Assembly (NCBI GenBank): GCA_019925795.1
Contig: CM034311.1
Span: 36,373,472 to 36,437,471, forward strand
Reading direction: 5' to 3'
From: Dendrobium chrysotoxum
Lineage: Eukaryota; Streptophyta; Magnoliopsida; Asparagales; Orchidaceae
Length of the DNA stretch: 64,000 nt
The translations under genes and the position numbers were made by a program. The notes under the pieces were generated by a model. It saw nothing but the letters and a program-made list of their open reading frames with translations, was not told the origin of the DNA and made no database searches. Positions 1-10,876 of this stretch are shown piece by piece. How positions within the stretch are numbered: the first letter of the stretch is position 1; the number at the start of each line of letters is the position of its first letter.

Positions 1-1008
1 ACCTACTTGCAGGCAGAGGATCGGATTCGAATCTAAATTTATTTCTTAACCCGCGTATCATTCTCAGATGTCCCGTGTGTACCTACAACAAGCTCTTGTG
101 GACCCATGGGGGTATATACTTTTGCACGTATCTTATTAGATATATTTATGCATGTGTATATATACATCGGCACGAATACTTGCATGTTCGCATGAAGTGT
201 TCTGCATATTGTAATGCATAAGTGCCATATTTTTGCATGTAAATATAATATTGAATGATGTACTTGAGTAAAACCCTCTACTTATTGCAAATTCATGCGG
301 GAGGGTATTTTTGCATTTGACATTAATCAACCGTGTATATACGACAATTTGCATGTAAATGTCATGTTAAATGACATGCTTGAATGAAACCCTACGCATC
401 CTACAAACGCATGCATATTATGAAATACATATCAATTCGTATTTTAATGCATGAGGGGGGATTTTTTTCCATTTTTAGATGTAGCTAGCTATGCAGGTGG
501 CCATTGTTGACAAGTGCGCAGAATTTCACTTTGGGCTTTGTCAATGTCTTATGTCTGCTTGTATGAATGTTGCGGATCCAGTGACATAGCAATGCGCTAG
601 GCTTTATTTATCGTGTATTGACAATGCAGTTTAACTCATTTCATCTATTACATGTCGCTACTTTCTTCAACATTCAGCCCATAAGGGTGTACATCTGCCT
701 GCAAATGCACTGCATGATGCATTAAGGTCTTCCACCTGTCGTTCGTAACTAGCCTGATTTGTCTTGTGTGATGACCTAGCGCCATAAAATTACTGCTTTA
801 GTTCGCTAGTGGCTTGTAATTATTACTACAGATTCCTATTTCTTCTTACATGTGAATCGTAGTATTTCATTCAGAATAGCCATGAGATACTTCATTATTC
901 TGATGTAATCTCCATCTTCTCGTCCTTCGAGAGATCAGATCCCCGAATAATCTAACCCTTTACTTAGACCAGACGAGAACATACAAATTATAAGAGGTTA
1001 TTTTGTGA
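1..1008. other. Non-coding decayed repeat DNA left of the inverted-repeat arm
   Basis: No open frame here resembles a protein. Positions 236-300 and 350-410 are two diverged copies of one unit (both begin TGCATGTAAAT and contain GTAAAACCCT or GAAACCCT), about 116 bp apart. Positions 10-125 are related to 2320-2440 and 2470-2590, all carrying an ACCCGCG block followed by a GTGTGTACC block. Positions 530-640 resemble 2650-2790 (both contain TCTGCTTGTA). The stretch therefore looks like old tandemly or segmentally duplicated transposon-derived DNA. The family is not recognised. Confidence 0.5.
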
Positions 1009-1793
1009 TGTGGGCTCCGAAAATTCGGCCCCAGCCTCCGCCCGCTTTATTTTCTTTTCGGGGGGAGTTTTAACAGATTTAAGTTTCGGGGTAAATTTTG
1101 GAGGGCAGATGAGTTTGTAGATAAAAACACTACCTAGAGATTTCGCCCTTATTTTGCGAGGACTTTATGATCTGAGTTCTGGTTTCCTATAGGCGCAAGC
1201 CCCTATAGTTAATTACCCCTCCCGATAACGAGAGAGAACTTTCGATTAAGGCTAGTCGTCAATCAGATACGTAGAAATACGTGAATCTGGCATATAGTAG
1301 CAGCATGGGTTTGGGATGTTGAAAAGTTTGAAGATTTGAAGGTTGGAAGATTTCATATTTAAAATAGAAATTCCACCATCTTGCACTTAAAGTGAATGAT
1401 GGAGGAATGGGTGATAGACCCGATCAAGATCCCATGGTTCCGTCGTCCCGGACCATCGTAGTCCTTGGTCTACTTAGTCAGAGGAGGTAGTCGACCCAAC
1501 CTGACAGAAGGATCCTTGTCGGCAGTCATGGGTTGCTTCGTCCAAGGGTACCTTGTAGACCTGGGGTGGATATTTGTCTAAGGGGACAATTTTGAATCCA
1601 CCTTAGCTAACAGAGGGCTTTATACCCTATCGATCATATCCTATTGATTCATATCTCAAGGATTTGATGCTACTAAGGAACGTATTGGCTCTGGCCATAA
1701 CCGTTATCTTGTAGTGCCATTTGGCGACAAAATCACTCGGTTCAGAGGGCCCCGGGTCATAACTGTTTATCCTGCAGTGCCATTTGGCGGTGA
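1009..1793 (+). repeat. Left arm of a large inverted repeat, LTR-like
   Basis: This segment is an imperfect reverse complement of 16121-17042. Both arms start on their outer side with TGTGGGCTCC. They share, in order, a GGGGTAAATTTT block, a block around AGGCGCAAGCCCCTATAG, a GGTTCCGTCGTCCCGG block and two copies of a unit containing TGCCATTTGGCG. The TG start and non-coding nature suggest an LTR or LTR fragment. The opposite orientation of the two arms means they are not the two LTRs of one ordinary element. The element family is unknown. Confidence 0.7.
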
Positions 1794-4203
1794 AACTGCC
1801 GGTTAGAGGACATGTACCACATCCCTATTGGTAGGAGATTGTTTGAGAATGGATCCTAGTGATATTTTCGACCAGGCATTAGCTCTACATGAGCTGAAGT
1901 AAATTTTAATTTGTCCACCTCGACAAACTGTTGCGGAGGGTGGATGGATTTTGCTTTAAGTGTTTGATGGATTTCAGTTTTAAATATCTTAGAATTTTGG
2001 GATTGTTTGGAGTTTGGAGTTTTGGATTTTGATAGGGTTTGGGAGGCATTTGAAATGATTGGTGTGGACCCCTCCGGTTGAGATTTGCATTCAACACGGC
2101 CATCATCGGGGTGTTTGGGGTCATTTGTATTTATCGGGTGAACCTTGTCGACTATGTTTACCTGCTAACAGAGGATCGGGTTTCATAGGCTTTATGCCCT
2201 TGTAAGTGAATTCTCTTGATTATAGGCCTTGAAGGCCTAATATGAATGTATAAAACAAATATCTCAGTCGACCCCATGACTGTACATTTGTTTAATAGTT
2301 CGAGCCGTGTCAACTCCTATCTACATGAATAAAAGGATCGGGTCTCGAGCCTGAATTCACTTATTGACCCGCGCAGCTTCCCTAGACGTCACGTGTGTAC
2401 CAATAACACGCTCATCGGGGCCCGTACGGGTTTTTGGGGGTATTTTATAATTATTTAATGAACCTTGTCAACTCCTATTTATCCGCTTAGGAGGATTGTG
2501 TTCAAATTTATTGACCCGCGCAGCATCCCTAGACGTCACGTGTGTACCCATAACACATTCGCCAGGGGCCCATGCGGGGTGTTTGGTTGTATTTACCCCT
2601 TTCGTGTTCCTATGTGTATACAAATTAAAGTGCACGTGCGGGAACATTTTTAGAACATTTGTAAATGCCTTCTGTCTGCTTGTACGGATATTGCAAATTC
2701 GGTGACGTATTGTAGCAGTTTCTAGACTGAGTTGTTCGCTGCTTTGCACAGGTAAACTATCGTGCACTGCTGGTTGCTTTATGCAAATAGATTGTAGTGC
2801 ACTAACGAATCTCCTGCTTTAGGTCGTGGATGATTGCGTCTATCACGATTCTTTTACACTTTTGCTCAGGGTCTTCGATCTTTGCTGGGGAATGGGATAC
2901 TAGATGTTCGTAAAGAATCCCCTGCCTTTGTAGTATATCTACTATTGTTGTCTCTAGGCATGTAGATGCATTCATCCATGGCTCGTCGTTGATTATAGGA
3001 TACTGCATTTGCTGAAACCCTCCTACATTTGCCCACAGGTGGTATGCAGTATTTAAATCTGTATTCGTGGAGAATCTGGTTGTGTTGCAAATCTTCTGGT
3101 GCCACATAACAGCTTTTGCATTTATCATAGCTCTTCTGCATTTGTCTGTAGATAGCATATTCTGTCTATGAAGGGTCTTCTATAACAATTTGTAGGAGTT
3201 TGCACTTGTTGTAGTCACTTGCTTTTACTTGCAAAGGATCAGTGTATTTGATTGACATTACATGGAGGTTAGCTACTAAGGTGATGTAACATTCATCGCC
3301 TTCTACCATACAACCCATGGGTGCTTTTACTTGTTCTCAATTTCTCCGTGTATGTTGATTGATGATCTGCTACATTAACTTACATATCTTCCAGTATTTG
3401 TAGGAGCTAACCTGTTTGCAGTTAAATCATACACCCTCTCCTATTTCATTGCTTGCAAGATTGAACATGGTTGCTTGTGTTCTATTATTGATTTGCCAAA
3501 GTGTTGTAAAACCGTTGCTTTATCTGCTAAATGCCCTTCATATCTTCTTTCTTAAGTATTCCTTTCTGTTTCATTGCTTGTAGGAGTGTAGTACATCAGC
3601 TCTTGTATATAAAGCTTGCATGTTTCTTTTCTCCTTTATTTATCACAGCAAATCATACAAGCCAAGGCTTCAACGTAAGTTCACCATGACTTTCATTACT
3701 CGTCACTTACAAGTAAGTTGAATGCGAAAATTACTTACTACCGCTCCTTTGATTGTTGTATGTGAATGAGCCATGTTGAATACTGTAAGTCCCTCACCGT
3801 CATAGGAAGATGACTACTCTTGTATGAGGAGTTTACTTGATGACATTTACACTCCAATTGGAGTGACAATTCCTTAATGCTCATTTTGCATCGTAACTCA
3901 TAGGTAGATCGCCACATCCCTTACAATATCTCTCAATTGTTATTCAGGGATGTATCATGTCTTCCACTGCAAGTGTGCTATCATGATCCAAAGGATCCTC
4001 TCATACTATGGCTTTATGATTAAACCATATTCCCTACAATCTTTGTTATTTAGAAGTTGAATTATACTTGCAAAATGGATTGCAACATATACGGCGAGCT
4101 TGACACTATCGGTCATTAGTATTTGTCACCCAATTGAAGTGACGATCTCTAAAATTTTTGTTATAAATATTTCATTGCACTCTCTTTCTACTTGGCCTTT
4201 GCT
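1794..4203. repeat. Decayed repeat array between the left arm and the Tat insertion
   Basis: No gene is visible. At 2135-2600 a unit of about 150 bp recurs, each copy carrying a CAACTCCTAT-like start, AGGATCGGGT or AGGATTGTGT, and in the last two copies ACGTCACGTGTGTACC. From about 3160 the sequence resembles the ~300-bp units found at 15375-16100 in the same orientation, with blocks such as GGTCTTCTAT and ACTTGCAAAGGATCAGTG. TATATAAA at about 3606 and repeated TTGGAGTGACAATTCC / TTGAAGTGACGATCTC blocks (3860, 4133) look like LTR promoter debris. Confidence 0.5.
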
Positions 4204-4709
4204 TGCCTGATTAATGTTATTGCTTTGCAAAATTGCAAGTTTCATTTTGGACATTTAAATCATTTTACATGCCATTAATTTGATGTTAAAATAGTAATTA
4301 AATCCCTTATCATTTGTTCAAAGTGCAAGCTCAAATCATTAGAGTTCAGCTCTAGTCCAGAGCATGAGTTCAAGTTCTTGTTCAATGTCAAAATACAAGT
4401 CCAAGTCCCCTGTAGCCTTGCAAGTTCAATTGCTTGTTCAAGATGAGTTCAAGTGTAGTCCCCTGTTGTTCATTTAAGTTCAAGCTCCTCTTTCATTTTG
4501 AGTTCATGTCCATTGCACTTAGCTCATTCGAGTTTGAGTTCTCTTGCAAGTTCAATTAATTTCGACTTGAGTTAAGGTCCTTTGATTTGTTCAAATTAGA
4601 GTCCAAGTTCAGGTTCTTTGGTACACAGTGCAGTCTTGTGTTTACCCAAAATTTCGGCAGCATCCCGGCGTCTCCCCCATTTAAGGAAAACTACGAGAAA
4701 CTGGGCCTT

Positions 4710-4983
4710 CCCACCATGCTTTAAAAAGCGTAATGGTAGGTGTCTTCGGACACCGCGGCCGTATAGTCGTCATTCCCCCACCACGCTTAAGAAAGCGTGT
4801 ATGGGTCTTCAAATGTACCTGAAAAAGAGGAACAATTGTTTCCCCGCAAGTACAGAGCCGCTTACGAGTACTTAAGATTATCCCCACCACGCTAAGAAAA
4901 GCATGTATAGGGCCTACCCGCCTCGCCATAGGTGTCGCACCGGGTTCCCTTCCCACCATGCTTAAGAAAGCGTGTATAGGTGG
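4710..4983. repeat. Array of four short hairpin motifs in the 3' LTR
   Basis: Four copies of a motif of about 28 bp occur at 4710-4740, 4775-4803, 4881-4912 and 4951-4983. Each has the form CCCACCACGCTTAAGAAAGCGTGTA with a GGG or GGTGG tail. CACGCTT and AAGCGTG form the stem and the flanking CCCACC / GGTGG can extend it. Some copies carry single changes such as CATGCTT or GCATG. The function is unknown. LTR regulatory or RNA structural roles are possible. Confidence 0.7.
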
Positions 4984-5104
4984 TTTGTCGGCTCGACACA
5001 AATGCCGAGAATAAGATTTAAGTTTAGAAATTATACCTTTGAATATGGACCGGCAGTGGTGTTTGCACGTGGATCGAGGTGAGAGGTCTCATTTTATTTT
5101 CTTT

Positions 5105-5410
5105 CTTTTTTTAATTAATAAAAATTCACTATAATTAATAATAATTAAAAATAATTAAAAGTAATTAATTATTATTAATAGAGATTAATTATAATTAATT
5201 GATATTAATAGAAATTAAAAATAATTAATTATAATTAATAGAAATTAATTATAATTAATTAAAATTAAAAACAATTAATTATTATTAATAAAAATTAATT
5301 ATAATTAATTAAAAAATAATTAGGCATCATTATTAATAATTAATTATGATTAATTATATTTACTATTAATTAATTATAATAAATTAAAATTAATTTATAA
5401 TTAATAATAA
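5105..5410. repeat. AT-only low-complexity stretch in the LTR
   Basis: This is about 300 bp almost purely of A and T, built from irregular TTAATTA, ATAATTAA and TTAATAGAAATTAA blocks. The same stretch recurs at 14063-14370 in the other LTR, so it belongs to the element. It has no coding potential. Confidence 0.8.
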
Positions 5411-6634
5411 TTAAAAAAAGAAATATGCAGGATTTAATCAGGATTTGAGCAGAATTTAGGCTAAATCCTTATAGACAGGATTTAGGAACTGTTAATGTCA
5501 TAGCAAGTTAAAACCTTTATCTCCCTGTTTCTCGGCCCAGCAAATTTACGGGATTTGGCCGAAGAAGCACTTGAAATGGAGAAAGTTACCTCTACAACCA
5601 GTGAGCTCATGTTGTTGCTTCCGACCCAAATGTCGTAACTTCCGATCCTAATGAGCGAAGCCGACCAGCAACAGGGGCCCGAAGAGGTCGGTCTCTCCTT
5701 CCTCTTTCTCTCTCTCTATCTCTATTGCTTGTGGCTTGGAGAGAGATTCAGCTAGGGCTTGGGTTGAGGTCGGACAGGGATCGTGGAAGGGAGCCGAAAG
5801 TGTCTTGAGGTTCAGGAGGAGGAAATCGGGAAGAGGTTGGAGCTTTGCGAGCGGGAAGAAGCGAGCCAGAAGGTTTCATTCTCATGGGTATTTTACGACA
5901 TGCGTGGGTGCTCGATCGAGGCAAGCTACGCACGCGGGAGTAGGTCGTTGACATCGGCGCCGTTTGCAGAGGGTAGGTACTGTAGTGATGGCGGGATGGG
6001 CTTCGACAGGGAGTCGGGACGGTCCGCCGTTTCTACAGGTAATTTTTTAAAAAAAAATTAATTTTGTTTGGATCAACAAATGCCCCCCAACAAATGTGGT
6101 ACGCGTCTAGAGCGAACCACGTTTGTTGTAGGCTAATTGACCCTGTGGATCTCTAGATATTCATTCTAGATGTCACACAAAGGTTTTCATTTAGTGGATC
6201 TCCAAAAACTTGTTTGGATGTCACACTGAGATTCTCATTCTGTAGATCTCCAAGAGTCCATCTTTTTGTCTTTATAGATCTTTAAGTACATTTGTAATCT
6301 TCAGTATAGTTGATATATTTGCTCTTGGTTAAGTAGAGATCCATGGGATAATGACAGGGCATTTTGTACTTAGGTCTCTAGAGCATCACTCTGTAGATTG
6401 ATGATGGTGGATGGAATCACCATCATTTGTTGTCTTTCAACACCATTATCACTTCAGTTTATAGACTTTTTGTATATGCTCAACATTCTTTTTTGTCGTC
6501 ATCATGTGTAGATGTGATATTTCTGTCACTTTTACTGATTATATCTTGCTCAGGTTGTACTTTTTGCTGATGGCACATTCTGTTTATGGAGGATCTTCTA
6601 TTCTTCCCTCCTTTAGCTGTATTATGGCAAAAAA

Positions 6635-6698
6635 TTTTAAATATTTATTTGGGGATCTCGGCACGCAGCACAATGTCAACCCAAATAAATATTTAAAA
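6635..6698. repeat. 64-nt stem-loop, copy 1
   Basis: A perfect 19-bp inverted repeat (TTTTAAATATTTATTTGGG and its complement) encloses a 26-nt loop that starts GATCTCGG and ends ATGTCAA. It is the same length as the copies at 7946 and 8064. Confidence 0.85.
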
Positions 6699-7259
6699 TG
6701 CTTCTAGTCTTGAGGGACACTTATAGAAGTCATTCAGGATGCTTCTTTTGTTGCTTTAGATTGAGTCATTAGATTTTGATTTCTCCTGCCTTGTGCTTTG
6801 TGCTGTAGGCGTTGATGGAGAGTTACCGGACTTGTCTTTACTGATTTGTCAGGTGATTTTTGTACCTTCGGCCCTCGGGCTTGATGAAGGAGTAGATGCC
6901 GGTGACCTAAACCCTTTAGGTTTATACTAGGTCGGTGGCGAAAAGTCATCGGTCCAGAGCTTTATGCATAACGGACTTGTTGATGACAGAATCCTCTTAG
7001 TTCAGCTCTAAGCTTTTCATGAACTGTGGGATAATTTCTTCGGTCCTTTGCTTTATGCTTTGGTGGACTTGTTGAAGAAAAATTTCTTCTATCCTTGCTT
7101 TGTGCTTTATGGATTTGTTGAAGGATTTGTAGGTCTTGGATTTAGTTGATAGTACAAAATGTGGGTACTATCTTGATCCTTAACCACTTGAGGAGACTTT
7201 AATCTGAGTCACTTGAGTTCATCAGATTGGGAGAGCTAGGATTTGACAGCTCTTCGTTC

Positions 7260-7760
7260 TCTGGTTGCTGAAATAGGGGTTCCTCTACTGTGGCCTTTCT
7301 TATAGCGTGTTTAGTAGATGGAGCTACCAGCGATCCGGCTATATTTGGGCTTGTTGGATCCGACCGTTTACACCCATTCAAACTTCAAACTTGAGCTAGG
7401 GGAAATGCGCTTCCCAATATTGGTTTTACTGAAATTGGTAGATTTATGGTTCTCCTTTGTGGTTGAAGATTTAGAGCCTACGAATATTCGGTAGTTGCTC
7501 GAGATTCCTCCTTCACACTGGAACTTTGATTCTCCAGTCATTTAGGAGAATTTGGTAGGCTACGATCACTTGAACTTGTCGAGTCAAATTTGCCTTCGTA
7601 CTTCTTATAGTCCTTACTGATGGGTTGACGAAGTGGGGGTTCCGCTACCATGACCTTTCTTATGGCGTGTTGAGTAGACTGAGCTGCCAGCGATTCGGCC
7701 ATATTTGGGCTTGTTAGATCCGACCTCTTACACCCATTCGAACCTTAAGCTTCAGGCTGT
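7260..7760. repeat. Tandem duplication with a period of about 363 bp in the Tat 3' region
   Basis: Segments 7262-7400 and 7625-7760 are diverged copies. Both contain GGGGTTCC, CTTTCTTATAGCGTGTT or CTTTCTTATGGCGTGTT, GAGCT(A/G)CCAGCGAT and CATATTTGGGCTTGTT. This implies a period of roughly 363 bp with just over one repeat unit present. It is non-coding. Confidence 0.7.
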
Positions 7761-7945
7761 TCAAAGACTTCAAGCTGTTTTGCTTGACTTGTTGGAGTAT
7801 GTAGTCACAAAAAGTCTCTTTCCTGACTTTCGAAATCTTTGTACGTTGGAGAAGGTGATGTCTCGATCTTTTGAAAGATCACCTGCATATACTTTGAAAA
7901 GAACTCGTTGTATTCTTCATCATAAAAGAATATTTGTATTGATGA

Positions 7946-8009
7946 TTTTAAATATTTATTCAGGGATCTCGGCATACGGCTCGATGTCGACCCGAATAAA
8001 TATTTAAAA
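7946..8009. repeat. 64-nt stem-loop, copy 2
   Basis: The stem and loop lengths equal those of copies 1 and 3. At stem position 16 the T-A pair of the other copies is C-G here, with both arms changed together. The next position has a single unpaired change (A opposite C). It is followed by TGCCCCCTGT, as is copy 3. Confidence 0.85.
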
Positions 8010-8063
8010 TGCCCCCTGTTTCGTAAAGATATTCCAGAATAGAATAAATTTAAATTTTTGTGA

Positions 8064-8127
8064 TTTTAAATATTTATTTGGGGATCTCGATGCATAGCAC
8101 GATGTCAACCCAAATAAATATTTAAAA
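8064..8127. repeat. 64-nt stem-loop, copy 3
   Basis: A perfect 19-bp stem as in copy 1 encloses a 26-nt loop starting GATCTCGA and ending GATGTCAA. It lies only 54 bp after copy 2 and is followed by the same TGCCCCCTGT. Confidence 0.85.
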
Positions 8128-8264
8128 TGCCCCCTGTCCTGCAGGGAGATTTTAAAATGCATTCTTGCAACACATGAGAATTTTAAAATGTAAAGTGTAT
8201 ATGTTAATAAACATGCATGAAATACACAGTACATTAAATATAATATTTCTTCGAGCAATTTTAT

Positions 8265-9838
8265 GCATGGTACTTCTTTAGATGTCGATCATTGATCGGA
8301 GGCATAGGCCTCTGACCGTGCAGATCGATAAGCTGGTAGGCTCCTCCTTGATACACCTTCTCGATGACGAATAGGCCTTCCTAATTGGATATGAACTTGC
8401 CACCAATTCTTCGGTGCGGGATGATTGGTCTTCTCAGCACCAAGACCAATTCCCCTTCTTGAAATGCCCGAGGACGTACCATCCGATCAAATGATTTCGC
8501 CATTCTTCCTCGATAGATTTTCAGGTTTTGTTGTGCTTGCAACCTGACTTCATCGAGTGCATCTAGCTCCTCCATTCTCAACCGATCATTTTGTTCTTAA
8601 GTAAGCTCATTCTGGATAGCAATCCGAAGAGATGGTAGTTCAACTTCTAATGCCAATAGTGCTTCAGCTCCGAACACTAGTGAGTAAGGAGTAGCCTTAG
8701 TTGGTGTTTTGTAGGTTGTATGATACGCCCATAACGCTTCTGCCATCTTCGTATGCCATTCTCTTTTGTTCTTCGTGAGGATCTTCTTCAACAACTTCAC
8801 TAGCATCTTGTTGAAAGCCTCTACTAGGCCATTTGCCCTTGGATTGTATATTGATGAATACTGCCAATCGATCTTGTGTCGATCGACAAACTTGTAGATT
8901 TTTGTACTCTTGAATGCTGTGCCATTATCTGAGATCACGCGGCGTAGTACACCGAATCTGTAGACGATATTATGGGTAAAGAAATTGATCACATGCTCGG
9001 ACGTGATCTCTCTGAATGGTGCCGCTTCTGCCCACTTTGAAAAATAGTCTGTTGCTGCCAGAATAAAGCGGTGTCCCGCTGAAGACGGCAGATCTATCAG
9101 TCCGATTATATCTGTGCCCCAACATTCAAATGGCCAGGACGCTACCGTTGGGTGCAGTGGATTTAGCGGTTGATGAATTACATCACCGTGAATCTGACAC
9201 TCGTGGCACCTCTTAGCATGGTCGATACAGTCTCTTACCATCGTAGGCCAGTAATAACACATTCTTTTGATTTTAGCAGCCATTTTGGGACCTGACTGAT
9301 GCGCTCCACAGAGCCCTTCATGAACTTCTGTTATCACTTTATCAGCTTCCTTGGTCCCTAGGCATCGTAGCCACATCTGGTCAAAAGCCTGTCGATACAG
9401 CATGTCATTGACAAATGCGTATCGCAACGTCCTTTTTCTAATTTGTGCATCCAGAGATTTATCTGTTGGGAGTTTACTTTCTTTGAAGTAGTCGACTAAT
9501 GATTGCCTCCAATCATCTTCAACTTCAACCTTTAAGCAATGTAACCACGACTCCGAGAATCTACTAGTTCTTCGTCTTTTGACTACATGGCGTTCTCCTG
9601 GTTGATTTGTAGTGACGATCTGTTGGGGAGGTTGAGGATCAACCAGGGTTGCATCCTGTTGGCCTGAATCTGGTATTCCCTCTGCCTGCGGGAATTGTAA
9701 GATCGCTGGCTCTAAAACCCGACGATTTTCAACCACAACGAATATAGGTGGCTTCTTATCTTCATTTGCAAGCTCCTTGGTCAGTTTGGCTAGACAATTT
9801 GCTTTTGCATTCTGTCCTTGAGGAACTTGAGTTATCGT
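8265..9838 (-). pseudogene. Tat integrase, inactivated
   Basis: The minus-strand frame starting near 9838 continues from the second RNase H linker and contains a retroviral-type integrase. It has an H-H-C-C zinc-binding N-terminus (VHEGLCGAHQ, then CHECQ). The DDE core shows D in GTDIIGLID, D in ISDNGTAFKS and E in NPRANGLVEAF. The C-terminal part around LDEVRLQAQQNLKIYRGRM is typical of plant Ty3/gypsy integrases, and the frame ends near 8265 after an HLKKYHA-like tail. In-frame stops occur near 8582-8596 and near 8380, where SN*EG replaces the usual SNWEG. The longest uninterrupted part is 8597-9736. Integrase would insert element cDNA, but this copy cannot make a full product. Confidence 0.85.
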
Positions 9839-9845
9839 GACATTC

Positions 9846-10200
9846 GGTATTTATTTTAGAAGCTCGAGAGCTCATCGGTGGTAGTGAGCAAATTCAAGTT
9901 TGCAAATCTTGTAAATGCCCAGGACTTGATTTATCACAAGTTGAGAATCACAAAAAATTTGGATATCTATGATTTGGACACCAATCGCGATCTCCAGTCC
10001 CGCTATTAGAGCTTCGTATTCGGCTTCATTATTGGTCCGAGGTTCAGTTAAACTGAACGAGAATCTCATGATGCCTCCCTCGGATTCTATAAAGACTAGA
10101 CTGATGCCAGCTTGGGCCTTTGCAAGATTTGGAGGCCTGGGAGATTTGATCGATGATGCCCCATCAAAATACATCTCCCAAAATTGTAACTTCTCCTCGA
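9846..10200 (-). pseudogene. Second (archaeal-type) RNase H domain of the Tat polyprotein
   Basis: The open part 9872-10174 reads MYFDGASS, then NNEAEYEALIAGLEIA, then DSQLVINQV. These are the D-E-D active-site surroundings of plant/archaeal-type RNase H (RVT_3 family). A second RNase H after the retroviral one defines Tat/Ogre-lineage elements. Minus-strand stops before and after it (for example near 9858) separate it from the neighbouring domains. In an intact element it is part of one Pol polyprotein. Confidence 0.8.
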
Positions 10201-10327
10201 TCTACATAATTTGTTCATCGGATAAATCATCATTGAGTAGAGAATCTGCCGGAATGGGATGTGCTGCTAGGAAATCTGCCAACACCTACCCTTTCACAGC
10301 TTTCTGTGGGACGTATGTGATATCAAA

Positions 10328-10876
10328 TTATAGGAGTAGTATTGCCCACTTGGCTAAAAGACATGTCAACGCTGGTCTTATCATCAAGAACTTCAGCGGA
10401 TCGATCTTTGATATCAAGGTGATTTTATGGGACAACATGTAATGGTGGAGCTTCTGGACTGCAAAGATCAATGCCAGACAGTGCTTCTCAATTGGAGAAT
10501 ATCGTACTTCTGCTCCGATTAATCTCCGACTGATATAATAGAGTGCATTTTCTTTGCCTTCTTCATTGTGCTGAGTCAGTAATGCTCCGAGGGACTCTTC
10601 TAGTGCTGTCATATACAGTATAAGAGGCTTCTTCGGAATTGGTGCTATGAGAATGGGCGGATTCAACAAGTATCTCTTGATACTGTCAAATGCTTCCTGA
10701 CATTCTTCATCCCACTTGAAACGAACGTCTTTCTTCATTAGCTTTGAAAATGGCTGGCACCTACCCGACAGATTCGATATGAATCGTCGAATTAAAGCCA
10801 GTTGCCCTTGCAGGTAGCAGAGTTGAGGGAGACTTCTTGCGACGGTATTTCTATAATCACCTTGATTTTATTGGGA
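10328..10876 (-). pseudogene. Tat RT thumb and first RNase H domain, frameshifted
   Basis: The open frame 10328-10738 starts after a frame break and reads FKWDEECQEAF, then ALEESLGALLTQ, then YYISRRLIGAE and YSPIEKHCLALIFA. This is the connection and retroviral-type RNase H of Ty3/gypsy Pol. Upstream at about 10750-10870, fragments such as GIEVDPNKIK and LCYLQGQLALIRRFISNLSG lie in two different frames. A small deletion at the RT end (KFLG joined to HRS) and at least one further frameshift separate this part from the main RT frame. Confidence 0.8.

Larger units (their letters stand above)
4204..6078 (-). repeat. 3' LTR of the Tat element
   Basis: This is a direct repeat of about 13163-15057. 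In plus orientation it begins TGCCTGATTAATGTT and ends GGATCAACA, giving TG...CA ends. It contains four hairpin-forming CACGCTTAAGAAAGCGTG-like motifs (4710-4983) and an AT-only stretch of TTAATTATAATTAATT variants (5105-5410). A CT-rich tract at 5690-5725 is expanded to a long (CT)n run in the other LTR. By eye the two LTRs differ by a few percent plus small indels. Confidence 0.85.
6079..8264 (-). other. Non-coding 3' region of the Tat element
   Basis: This region lies between the end of integrase and the 3' LTR on the minus strand. It contains no convincing frame. It carries three near-identical 64-nt stem-loops and an internal duplication of about 363 bp, both listed separately. On the minus strand it ends in a G-rich polypurine tract directly before the 3' LTR. 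Tat/Ogre-lineage elements are known for repeat-rich non-coding regions at this position. Confidence 0.7.

Noticed and set aside
5736..6061. Open frames in the Tat LTR (and the equivalents at 14554-14853)
   Set aside because: They occur in both LTRs in different, non-conserved forms and include a CT microsatellite; by-products of GC-rich LTR sequence.
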